A stretch of 7,726 nucleotides of DNA from Clostridia bacterium (GTDB lineage Bacteria > Bacillota > Clostridia > DUPQ01): contig JAQVAJ010000058.1 in NCBI GenBank assembly GCA_028690885.1, positions 1-7,726 of the forward strand, in the 5' to 3' direction. The translations under genes were made by a program, and so were the position numbers. Below the pieces are notes generated by a model that did not search any database, had not been told where the DNA came from, and worked only from the letters and a program-made list of their open reading frames with translations. Positions 1-7,726 of the stretch are shown here, in pieces. Position 1 is the stretch's first letter. Every line of letters begins with the position of its first letter.

Positions 1-8
1 TGGTATAA

Positions 9-116
9 TATACCCAGTTAGAAAATACCGTTAAAACACCTGTTATGATAGCAGTAATATTGATTATTGGCCTTTTGCTGGATGGGGTAGGGATGTTATT
101 CGAGAAGAATAAATAA
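9..116 (+). pseudogene. 3' remnant of a membrane protein, possibly an ABC transporter permease
   Basis: The frame ending at TAA 114-116 reads through a hydrophobic segment (TPVMIAVILIIGLLLDG, codons 36-86) followed by a short charged tail, MLFEKNK. The pattern TP, last membrane helix, G...D, then a basic end is how permeases of the nitrate/taurine/sulphonate ABC importer class (SsuC/TauC-like) usually finish, so this may be such a C-terminus. The same frame has a TAA at 6-8, only 9 codons upstream of the TP motif. Either the gene is broken or frameshifted here, or the resemblance is fortuitous. Only about 35 codons are visible and no start is in the window. It would end 163 bp before the next gene on the same strand. 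The family call is tentative; a short unrelated membrane peptide is the alternative. Confidence 0.3.
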
Positions 117-279
117 AGTATGCCTAAACCATGCGTTTTTTATTCAAGAAAGATTTGAATTTTCTTGAATAAGTGCTACTTTTACATGTGTCTGTTCCAT
201 AAATAGTTACGTTGTTCTTTTTTCCGTACAAAACGTCATTTTTTCAGACAACAGTTTTAAACTATGAACATATTATACA
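117..279. other. Intergenic region with presumed operon promoter
   Basis: This is AT-rich DNA without a credible coding frame. It should contain the promoter of the downstream two-gene operon, since both genes point right and nothing is transcribed into them except a possible upstream remnant. A T6 run lies at 136-141 but no convincing GC-rich stem precedes it, so I do not call a terminator. The most ordered element is the inverted repeat at 140-172. No strong sigma-70 -35/-10 pair was found. The stretch just before the ATG at 280 lacks a Shine-Dalgarno sequence (its last bases are TATTATACA), which is common in Bacteroidota and also compatible with a short or leaderless 5' end. Confidence 0.5.
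140..172. repeat. 12-bp perfect inverted repeat with 9-nt spacer
   Basis: The left arm at 140-151 (TTATTCAAGAAA) is the exact reverse complement of the right arm at 161-172 (TTTCTTGAATAA), with 9 bases between them. G-T wobble pairs could extend the stem at both ends (139/173 and 152/160). It lies 108 bp before the first large gene. No T run follows it on either strand (the T6 run lies 5' of it on the + strand), so it does not look like a normal intrinsic terminator. It could be an operator for a dimeric regulator, a 5'-UTR hairpin, or a remnant of a mobile-element end. The sequence does not decide between these. Confidence 0.6.
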
Positions 280-3093
280 ATGTTGGATATGGACGGATTG
301 CTTAATCAAATAGATCGGGTTTTCGACGAGCATAAGTTACTTGGTAACTATGATTTTTCCGAAGATGACTACTCTTATATGCTCGAGTATGTTGGTAATA
401 AATGTCGTGAATTCGGTAGTTATTGTTATGGCTTTGATACAAAACATTATAAACTTGTATTCATTACCCTTGTTGAAATATCTAAAAGGTGGAAAGAAAC
501 AGAGAACGTTGAAGACAGTGAAGATAATAGTCGTTTTTGGGACTATATTTCTAAAGTTCTGGTAGGTAATAATAAAATTGATAATAGATTATATTCTGCT
601 TTTACAACCTTAATAACAATATTGGGAAGAAAAAAAACTATACCAGTTGTAAAAACTGGCAAAAGGTTCTATGCAACTTTAATGATGCACTCTTTTGCTC
701 CTAAAAAAAGCATCTTTTCTTTTTTTGATCTCTGTTACATTATTTATAAGAAAGATCTCGATTATGGTTTTACTAGCGATGATGAATGGTTATGTGTGAG
801 AGTTGCTGACGAGATGAGAACTGTATTAAGTGGAGGATACCGTGAAGACAAGAAGGTTTCAATAGGATCAAATGCATATTCAATAAAAATCGGATTACGC
901 TCTTTGTCATTAAATGAAGATTTGAACGCATTTTTTATCAAGTTTATTAAAGACACTTTTTATCTAATTAATACTTTATTTAATAAAGGTCAGGTCAATG
1001 GACATACAAGGTTAGAACTTTACATAACTGAATGGTGGAAAAATAAAACTGACTCAGATAAAGTATTCTATAATGTCTCCGGTAATAAAAGAGTTTCAAC
1101 TGTATCCAAGGATAACATTGTTGTGAAATATATTAGAGAAGAGAATTCTGTTTTTCTATGTATTCCCCCGATCAGAGTTGATGACGACAATAATTCCATG
1201 TGGCTTACAGTAAGCTGTAATGGAGAAAAAGTTCATTCAGAAGAGATGAGAACAAAACGGGGGGAATTAGTTGTTGCCACAAAACAAATTGAGTTGGAAC
1301 TGAATGATTTGTTGAAGGATTATTGCACTATTAATGTTAAGGTTGAAATAAAAGAAAATCAAACTGTAATATTTGATTCAGAAAAATGCACAACAACTTC
1401 TTTATGTCGAGAATTCATATTATTTGAAGGGCAAAAAGAGATTGTATGTCATATAAATAAACCAGCTAATTATTTCATTTTTTCAAAAGATATTGATTCA
1501 TTAATATGTTTACCTGATGAAATTACAACATATGCTAATAATCTATATAACATATACCCTAAGGCCGGTGAATGCATAACAGGTAAAACACAACAATATT
1601 TATTTGAGGATAAAACAAAAACAATCCATTTAGGGAAAAAAGTATGTTTACTAGGTGGAGTGTTGGATGTAGGGTGGATCACGAATGATATTTCTTGTGC
1701 TGTTTATAATAAAAGTGTTAAAATGATGGTCCCTGAAACCTATAATTTTAAAGCCTTAGAACTAAGAATAAATCACAAGAAATTTAAATTAAGAAAATTA
1801 AAATATGAACTGTTTGAAAATAATTGTTTTCAATATGGACTAAAAAAAATGCGACTAATAAACGACACTTTCCCAACTAATGTTTCACTTTATTCTTATG
1901 AAAAAGAAGAAAAGTTGTTGTCAGCAACAATCATTGTTTTACCTAGTCTTGAAATTAAATTCAATAGAAAATTCTATTATGGGAAGACTGTGCGTAAAGT
2001 GCTGATTTCTAACGAAAATTATGTTTCAGAAATGACCTGGAGTAATAATGATGGTGAAATAGTTTGTCCATTATCGAAGGGTACGCTAATTATTGGAATA
2101 CCATATTTAAGGTGGAGAATTAACAACATGGAATGGCATAACGAGCCTATAAGCAAAATATTTTGGTATAAAGATTTTCTAGATAACGGTGATTTATTTG
2201 AACTTGACAATCCAATTGAAGATGAGGAAATAAAAATATTTGTAGAGGTAGATGGTAATAGCAAAGAGATAACCAAAAATTTTAGTGGTAAGTACGAAAT
2301 TGGCAGAATAATTTATGCCAATGATAATAAGCAAAAAATAAATGTATATTCTATTTACAATAATGAAAAAATTGAATTTTTTAATCTTTCCACAAAAGAG
2401 CATTTTATAGATAATCCGCTTTTGTACAAAGAAGGAAAAGTCATATGGGATGTTGAAAATACTTTTATCGGAGACAAGATGAATGATTTCGTTCTTTTGG
2501 CAATATTAAAAGGGAAGAACGAAAGAATCATAAACAAGAAGCTAAGCACAAAAAATACTTTTTTTGATGATATCGATGAAGGTCTTTATGAAGTAACTGT
2601 GAAAATTAAAGACAAGAATATTTTTTCTAAAGATGAACGATTCAACATTCTATTTGAAGATCGAATTGTTATTGGAAAACCGGAAAAATTTAGATTCACC
2701 AATAAAATATTGAAATTAACATATGCATATTGTTACAACGGGTTAAGAATACCATTAAAGCCTAGTTACTATGTTGATGATTTGCAATATGTAGAAGAGG
2801 ATGAAAATATTTATTATCGAGGGAAATTATATGAAATTCAACAAGATCTAACAGTAAAGGAAATAAATGAAATGCAAAATGAAAAGGGTTTATGTGATAT
2901 AACTAATCCTATTAGGATAGAATTACGTGACAAAAGTACGCTTTGGCTAGTTGCTTGTTGGGAAGGAGGTAATGATTATTTAGGTACATTGTTTTGTGAT
3001 TTGAAAAGCAAAAGCATATGTAATATTGCACAAGAGGATATGCTATTCAGTGAGATAAATATTTTTGGTTTTAAGGAAGAAGATTATGTTTAA
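280..3093 (+). CDS. Large protein of unknown function, helicase partner (DruH-like candidate)
   Basis: This gene encodes 937 residues, and I do not recognise a catalytic domain. Residues 1-260 look mainly helical, with aromatic-rich motifs (FWDYI at 86-90, MMHSFAPKKS at 135-144, FSFFDL at 146-151, EWW at 251-253). From about residue 265 to the end the sequence alternates short hydrophobic and polar stretches, which suggests a series of beta-sandwich-like domains. I see no Walker A, nuclease, methylase, signal peptide or membrane segment, so it is probably cytosolic. The start at 280 is the first ATG after an in-frame TGA at 265-267; M4 at 289 is an alternative. No Shine-Dalgarno precedes it. 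It overlaps the helicase gene by 8 bp and so probably works with it. The order and sizes match druH-druE of Druantia type III, but the DruH link is inferred from context and not from a recognised signature. Confidence 0.93.
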   Translation: MLDMDGLLNQIDRVFDEHKLLGNYDFSEDDYSYMLEYVGNKCREFGSYCYGFDTKHYKLVFITLVEISKRWKETENVEDSEDNSRFWDYISKVLVGNNKIDNRLYSAFTTLITILGRKKTIPVVKTGKRFYATLMMHSFAPKKSIFSFFDLCYIIYKKDLDYGFTSDDEWLCVRVADEMRTVLSGGYREDKKVSIGSNAYSIKIGLRSLSLNEDLNAFFIKFIKDTFYLINTLFNKGQVNGHTRLELYITEWWKNKTDSDKVFYNVSGNKRVSTVSKDNIVVKYIREENSVFLCIPPIRVDDDNNSMWLTVSCNGEKVHSEEMRTKRGELVVATKQIELELNDLLKDYCTINVKVEIKENQTVIFDSEKCTTTSLCREFILFEGQKEIVCHINKPANYFIFSKDIDSLICLPDEITTYANNLYNIYPKAGECITGKTQQYLFEDKTKTIHLGKKVCLLGGVLDVGWITNDISCAVYNKSVKMMVPETYNFKALELRINHKKFKLRKLKYELFENNCFQYGLKKMRLINDTFPTNVSLYSYEKEEKLLSATIIVLPSLEIKFNRKFYYGKTVRKVLISNENYVSEMTWSNNDGEIVCPLSKGTLIIGIPYLRWRINNMEWHNEPISKIFWYKDFLDNGDLFELDNPIEDEEIKIFVEVDGNSKEITKNFSGKYEIGRIIYANDNKQKINVYSIYNNEKIEFFNLSTKEHFIDNPLLYKEGKVIWDVENTFIGDKMNDFVLLAILKGKNERIINKKLSTKNTFFDDIDEGLYEVTVKIKDKNIFSKDERFNILFEDRIVIGKPEKFRFTNKILKLTYAYCYNGLRIPLKPSYYVDDLQYVEEDENIYYRGKLYEIQQDLTVKEINEMQNEKGLCDITNPIRIELRDKSTLWLVACWEGGNDYLGTLFCDLKSKSICNIAQEDMLFSEINIFGFKEEDYV
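3073..3077 (+). promoter_or_regulatory. Shine-Dalgarno site of the helicase gene
   Basis: AAGGA lies 8 nt before the ATG at 3086, within a purine-rich stretch in the last codons of the upstream gene. It supports that start codon over later ATGs. Together with the 8-bp gene overlap, it suggests translational coupling of the two proteins. The first gene has no comparable site, so reinitiation from upstream translation may not be the only route to the helicase. Confidence 0.7.
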
Positions 3094-6000
3094 TCCGGCA
3101 ACAGCAGCTGACGAAATTAAGAAAGCATACATTGGCTATATCAATACTACTTTCCATTTTCGTAATCAAAATCTGCAAAAAAAATTACTCGAAGAGCTAC
3201 ATAAAACTGTTTCAAACGGACCATTCATTGAGATTAAAGATTCATTTAAAACTGGAAAATCGATTGAGGAATTGATTGATAAAGGAACACTATCACCACT
3301 TTTCAAAGATTTGGAAAGTAACAAAAAATACCCGCCAAAACTTCCGGTTTCGCGTCCACTGTATTTACACCAAGAAAGGGCAATTGAGAAAATTGTTTCA
3401 GGTAAAAATGTTGTCGTATCAACAGGTACCGGTAGTGGTAAAACAAATTGCTTTTTGGTACCAGTTATTAACGAACTGCTTCGAGAAAAGGAAAATGGGC
3501 AACTTAACGATGGAGTCAGAGCAATTTTCATTTACCCTATGAATGCTTTGGCGAATGACCAAATTAAAGGATTACGTGAAATTCTAATGGCTTACCCTGA
3601 TATACGTTTTGGAGTGTATAATGGTGGTACAGAAAATAGAGAAACGGATGCGATTAAGCTTTATGAAGCAATGTATGCCAATGAAAAATACCCGGAATTA
3701 AGAAAGAGATTACCTAATGAGGAAGTTTCACGTGAAATGATGAAAGAGCGCCCGCCTCATATTTTGTTTACAAACTATGCAATGTTGGAACACATGCTTT
3801 TTCGACCCGGTGATGATTCAATTTTCAGTAATTCCAATTTTAAGTTTGTAGTATTGGATGAAGCACACGTCTATGCCGGTGCGACCGGTATAGAAACTGC
3901 ATTTTTGATGGGAAGGTTAAAAGGTAGGATAAAAGGAGAAAGAAAACCTCAATTCATTTTAACCTCTGCTACTTTAGGTAATGATAACTCGGCAAATCTT
4001 CAAGTAGTGGAATTTGCTGAGCGATTAACTGGTTGTAAGTATAATGTCGATGATATTATTAGAGCATATCGTGATGAGCCACAAAAGTTGTCTCATATTT
4101 ATCAATACCCGATTCAACTATTTACTGATTTAGCAAATGAGGAAAATTTCTTTAATGATATTTTAAATAAGTACAACCTTGATTTTATATACTCTCAAGA
4201 AAGAAAGGCGGAAATATTATATGATATTATTTCTTCTTCTAGTTTCTATGAGAAAATGAGAATCAAGGGCAGTTTGTTAAAACTAGATGATTTTGCCGGA
4301 TTGCTTGAAATAACAAGTCAGGAAGCAGTAAGATTTATTGCCTTGTGTGCGAAAGCAAGAAAAAATGGTAAACCTTTAATAGACATTCGTTATCATTATT
4401 TTCTCAAAGCATTAGATGGGTGTTATTTAGCACTTGACTATGAAAACAGTCTGTCGTTAATAAGGAAAAATATTTATCCTATTACATTTGAGCAAACAGC
4501 AAAAATGTTTGAGATTGCTATTTGTGAAGATTGTGGAGAGATTGCTATTGTGGGAAAGGTTATTGATAATAAACTGGAAAGAGCAAGCAATGTGGATGAA
4601 CGGAGTTTTTATCAAGTTCAATTCAACCATGATTTATATGAAGATGACGAACATAAAGATGACTTTAAAACAAATTATAAGCAGACAAAAGAAGATACTG
4701 TATTTTATTTATGTAAAACCTGCGGAGCAATAGTGGCAGATGATGAAGCTCATAATACCTGGTGTACTTGTGGAAACACACAAAAAGTAAAAATTTCGAG
4801 ATTACCCAAAGAAGACTGTTTAAATTGTGGTGGAACTTTGAGACGTTTTAACTTGGGGTATGATGCAGCCACAGGAGTTGTTGCTTCTTCTCTTTATGAA
4901 CAAATTCCGGAATATAAATTTGAAATTGAAGAAAACGCTGAAAAACAATCAATAAATAATCCATTTTTACAAAAGGTAGAAAAGAAAAAAAATAAGTCCA
5001 GAACAGGAAGTCAATTTTTGATTTTCTCTGACAGTCGTCAGGGTGCTGCAAAATTTGCTTGTTTTTTAAGTGATTCATACAAAGAGTTTTTACGCCGTCG
5101 CGGAATTTGGAATGTAGTAACACAAGAAGAAAATAATTATAAGAATGGTATTGGAATAAGCGATTTTGTTAGTGTACTTAACAATTATTATTCAGGTTTA
5201 AATTTGTTTCGCAAAAGCAATTCAGACGACATAGAATCTTCATTAACTGAAAATAAACGTAATGCTTGGGTTGCAATCCTTAATGAACTGTATAATTGTA
5301 ATAGAACTACATCACTTGTCTCATTAGGAAAAATATCTTTTGAGTATCTTGGAAATAATGATGATATTATTCAAGTTGTTGTCAATAATTATAATCTTTC
5401 AAAACAAGACGCCAAAAATTTCTTAAACTTTCTGGCATTTGAGATTGTTCGTTCTGCTGCAATTACTACTGATAAAATAACAGATATCAATCCTAGTGAT
5501 AGGGATTATTTGTTTTTCACACCTAATCAAAAATTCATAACTAGAATCAAAGATGAAACCGTATTTAATTCTCAATCTTTCATGCCGACTCCCAAAATAT
5601 TGAAAAGCGGAGAAAGAAAATACTACCGATCAAAAAAATTAACACTCACAAAAAAAAGTCTTAATTTGGATGATGAGAAAGCAATAGAATTTCTTGAACA
5701 CTATTGGGGTTATTTAGTTTCTGATGATAACAAATACAGACTACAAACAAATGATGGGAAAGGATATTTTGTGCCCGCAAATTATTTTAAAGTTAATTTA
5801 GGAAAAAATGCAATTTTGTGGGAATGTCAAAAGTGCGGTAATGTTACACAATTTAATATTGGGAACAGTTGTATTCAAAATGGTTGCGAAGGTAATCTGG
5901 TGAGATTAAACTCCGAAAAATTTTGTAGTGATAATTATTATGCTTTGTTATATGCAAACGAAAAAGTATCGCCTTTATTTGTTAAGGAACATACTGCTCA

Positions 6001-7726
6001 ACTTGCTAAAAAGGATGCATTAGATTATCAACAACAATTTATCCGAAAAGAGATTAATGCTCTTTCTTGTTCCACTACGTTTGAAATGGGGGTTGATGTA
6101 GGAGATTTGGAAACCGTTTTTTTACGCAATATTCCTCCACTTGCTTCAAATTATGCTCAAAGAGTAGGTCGTGCAGGTAGAAGTATAGATGCTGCTGCAT
6201 TTGCATTGACATTTGCAAGGTTAAGTTCTCACGACTTTACTTTCTTCGATAGTCCAAAAGAAATGATAAATGGAATGATAAACCCTCCAAACTTCAATTT
6301 GGATAATGAAAAAATTTTAAAACGTCACATTTATGCTGTGGCTTTAAGTTTATACTTGAAAAAAAATTCTTATTTGTATTCATCCAATAATGCAAGAGTA
6401 TTTATCAACGAAAAGGGGTATCTAGGTTTTATTGAGTGGCTTCAATCAGAACCAATCGAATTAACCGATTTATTGAAAGACTCAATTTCAATCAACAATA
6501 AACAACTCAAAGATAAATACATCAATAGTTTCGATTGGTTGGAAGATTTTATTGGAGAGAAAGGAATATTTTCAAAAATTCTATTTGAATTTGAACAAAA
6601 TGTTGATTATTTAAATAGGGAATATGAAAAGGCAATGAGAGCAAGAGATGAAATAACTGCTTCAGTCTTTAAAAGAAAATTAGACCGGTATCAAAAGAAC
6701 GATTTAATTGATTTTCTTGTTAGAGGAAACATTCTTCCAAAATATGGCTTTCCAATTGATTCAGTAGAATTGACACAGAATATAGCAGCACATAGTTTCA
6801 AATCATTAAATCTTAGCCGTGATTTATCACTTGCTATTGCCGAATATGCTCCGTCATCAGAAGTGGTTGCTGATGGTGGTTTATATAAAAGCCGTTACAT
6901 AAGGAAACCGGTTGTAAATAAAAGCGAGATGAGTGATTTTGAGACTGCATATCTTTCGAAATGTCCCGGTTGTGGGAACATTAATTATTCAAGAATGCCT
7001 ATTGGTACAGATGGGATACCTTGTGCTATTTGTGGTAAAGAGTTGAAAAAGAGAGATTTTTATAAAAGTATTGAACCAAGAGCAGGCTTTATAGCTGAAG
7101 AGGAAGTAAGAGGTGTCCCGCTTACTTCACAAGAACGTAAATACAAAACTGAAGCCATCTATATCGGTGACCAGTCAGCTTACCCAATCAGTAAATTTAT
7201 ATATGAATTTGAAAATGTTAAAATAGAAGTTGAATCAACTGCAAATGATTCCCTGGTTGTTAAATCTACTGACTTCTTCTATGTGTGTCCAAAATGCGGA
7301 TATTCTATTGCAAGTGACGAAGCAAGTAAATTGTCAGAATATGAAGATTATAACTTGGGCGTAACTCGTATTGAAAAAAATATTGAAAAAAATGCAGCCG
7401 GACATAAAAATCCTTTCGGAAAGGGAAAATGTGTAAATACTTCACTCACAAGATATAGTTTGCATCATGAATTTAAGACAGATGTGGCAAAAATATCTTT
7501 TGGTTGCGACACTTCAGACTATCCTACAATGTTGTCGGTTATGTATAGTCTTCTTAATTCTTTTGCGCATGAGCTTAATATTGAAAAAAGAGATATTAAG
7601 GCTTGTTTAACTTATAAGATAACTTACGGAAGGATGGAACATAAGATTATTATATACGATGGTGTTCCTGGTGGTGCAGGCCATTCAAGACGTCTTGTCA
7701 CAGAAGAGGGAGAAGTATTTAAATCA
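3086..7726 (+). CDS. Giant DEAH-box SF2 helicase with DUF1998 domain, 3' truncated (DruE-like)
   Basis: The frame is open for 1547 codons and runs off the window. It is a predicted ATP-dependent nucleic-acid helicase or translocase. RecA1 carries LHQERAI just before motif I, motif I TGTGSGKT (113-120, K119), YPMNALANDQ (Ia), TNYAMLEHML (Ib), DEAH (258-261) and TSAT (293-296). RecA2 has SDSRQ (648-652), TTFEMGVDVG (997-1006) and QRVGRAGR (1025-1032), so all core motifs are intact. Cysteine clusters lie at 480-581, 914-934, 1293-1316 and 1401-1404. The C-terminus reaches the DUF1998 motif GVPGGAGH (1526-1533), after which family members normally continue with a cysteine-rich tail, so the missing part is probably short. 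The N-terminus (NPATAADEIKKAYIGYINTT) looks complete and supports the start. The length far exceeds MrfA/YprA-type DUF1998 helicases and suits Druantia DruE; a DISARM- or Dpd-like helicase is the alternative. Confidence 0.96.
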   Translation, partial: MFNPATAADEIKKAYIGYINTTFHFRNQNLQKKLLEELHKTVSNGPFIEIKDSFKTGKSIEELIDKGTLSPLFKDLESNKKYPPKLPVSRPLYLHQERAIEKIVSGKNVVVSTGTGSGKTNCFLVPVINELLREKENGQLNDGVRAIFIYPMNALANDQIKGLREILMAYPDIRFGVYNGGTENRETDAIKLYEAMYANEKYPELRKRLPNEEVSREMMKERPPHILFTNYAMLEHMLFRPGDDSIFSNSNFKFVVLDEAHVYAGATGIETAFLMGRLKGRIKGERKPQFILTSATLGNDNSANLQVVEFAERLTGCKYNVDDIIRAYRDEPQKLSHIYQYPIQLFTDLANEENFFNDILNKYNLDFIYSQERKAEILYDIISSSSFYEKMRIKGSLLKLDDFAGLLEITSQEAVRFIALCAKARKNGKPLIDIRYHYFLKALDGCYLALDYENSLSLIRKNIYPITFEQTAKMFEIAICEDCGEIAIVGKVIDNKLERASNVDERSFYQVQFNHDLYEDDEHKDDFKTNYKQTKEDTVFYLCKTCGAIVADDEAHNTWCTCGNTQKVKISRLPKEDCLNCGGTLRRFNLGYDAATGVVASSLYEQIPEYKFEIEENAEKQSINNPFLQKVEKKKNKSRTGSQFLIFSDSRQGAAKFACFLSDSYKEFLRRRGIWNVVTQEENNYKNGIGISDFVSVLNNYYSGLNLFRKSNSDDIESSLTENKRNAWVAILNELYNCNRTTSLVSLGKISFEYLGNNDDIIQVVVNNYNLSKQDAKNFLNFLAFEIVRSAAITTDKITDINPSDRDYLFFTPNQKFITRIKDETVFNSQSFMPTPKILKSGERKYYRSKKLTLTKKSLNLDDEKAIEFLEHYWGYLVSDDNKYRLQTNDGKGYFVPANYFKVNLGKNAILWECQKCGNVTQFNIGNSCIQNGCEGNLVRLNSEKFCSDNYYALLYANEKVSPLFVKEHTAQLAKKDALDYQQQFIRKEINALSCSTTFEMGVDVGDLETVFLRNIPPLASNYAQRVGRAGRSIDAAAFALTFARLSSHDFTFFDSPKEMINGMINPPNFNLDNEKILKRHIYAVALSLYLKKNSYLYSSNNARVFINEKGYLGFIEWLQSEPIELTDLLKDSISINNKQLKDKYINSFDWLEDFIGEKGIFSKILFEFEQNVDYLNREYEKAMRARDEITASVFKRKLDRYQKNDLIDFLVRGNILPKYGFPIDSVELTQNIAAHSFKSLNLSRDLSLAIAEYAPSSEVVADGGLYKSRYIRKPVVNKSEMSDFETAYLSKCPGCGNINYSRMPIGTDGIPCAICGKELKKRDFYKSIEPRAGFIAEEEVRGVPLTSQERKYKTEAIYIGDQSAYPISKFIYEFENVKIEVESTANDSLVVKSTDFFYVCPKCGYSIASDEASKLSEYEDYNLGVTRIEKNIEKNAAGHKNPFGKGKCVNTSLTRYSLHHEFKTDVAKISFGCDTSDYPTMLSVMYSLLNSFAHELNIEKRDIKACLTYKITYGRMEHKIIIYDGVPGGAGHSRRLVTEEGEVFKS

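Noticed and set aside
117..141. Possible intrinsic terminator ending in the T6 run at 136-141
   Set aside because: Only about 4 pairs (120-123 with 133-136, one of them wobble) can form before the T run, so there is no stable stem.
154..184. TTTG at 154-157 and TACTTTTA at 177-184, spaced 19 nt, resembling a Bacteroidota promoter (TTTG / TAnnTTTG)
   Set aside because: The last base of the -7 element does not match, the host phylum is not established, and the site overlaps the inverted repeat. Too weak to annotate.
264..305. A 13-codon frame (MNILYNVGYGRIA) overlapping the start of the 937-residue gene, a possible leader peptide
   Set aside because: It has no Shine-Dalgarno sequence, no regulatory codon run and no attenuator-like hairpins. 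Short frames like this are expected by chance.
3166..3531. A 121-codon open frame on the minus strand
   Set aside because: It lies wholly inside the helicase gene, antisense to conserved motif I, and its composition is that of a shadow frame.
4488..4733. An 81-codon + strand frame inside the helicase gene
   Set aside because: It is an out-of-frame shadow of the zinc-ribbon insertion, with no ribosome binding site and no recognisable protein character.
280..7726. CRISPR arrays, tRNA or rRNA genes, insertion sequences, riboswitches
   Set aside because: I saw no regularly spaced repeats, no cloverleaf-like or rRNA-like sequence, and no transposase frame. Both long frames are uninterrupted.

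Overview
The window is AT-rich (roughly one third G+C by eye) bacterial DNA. Almost all of it is taken up by two large, overlapping, same-strand genes. The base composition fits a low-GC Bacteroidota or Firmicutes-like host. The sequence contains no rRNA, tRNA or housekeeping gene to settle this, so the taxonomic suggestion is weak.

Layout: positions 1-116 hold a short 3' remnant of a membrane protein reading frame whose C-terminus resembles an ABC transporter permease. Positions 117-279 are non-coding and contain one clear structure, a 12-bp perfect inverted repeat (140-151 / 161-172). Positions 280-3093 encode a 937-residue protein of unknown function, with a helical N-terminal quarter and a long strand-rich remainder. 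Positions 3086-7726 encode the first 1547 residues of a giant DEAH-box superfamily 2 helicase. It carries several zinc-ribbon-like cysteine clusters and the start of a C-terminal DUF1998 domain. The window edge cuts it shortly after the DUF1998 GG.G motif. The reading frame was followed codon by codon from 3086 to the end with no stop or frameshift.

The two genes overlap by 8 bp, and the helicase has a good Shine-Dalgarno sequence inside the end of the first gene, so they look like one translationally coupled operon. A very large DUF1998 helicase directly behind a large protein of unknown function is the layout of two-gene Druantia-like anti-phage modules (type III: DruH then DruE). DISARM and Dpd use related helicases. 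My best reading is a defence cassette of this broad class placed behind a degraded or ending transporter gene. The helicase assignment is firm. The Druantia-type assignment is an inference from architecture and order, because no homology search was possible. No nuclease, methylase or other effector is visible, and the 3' side is open.
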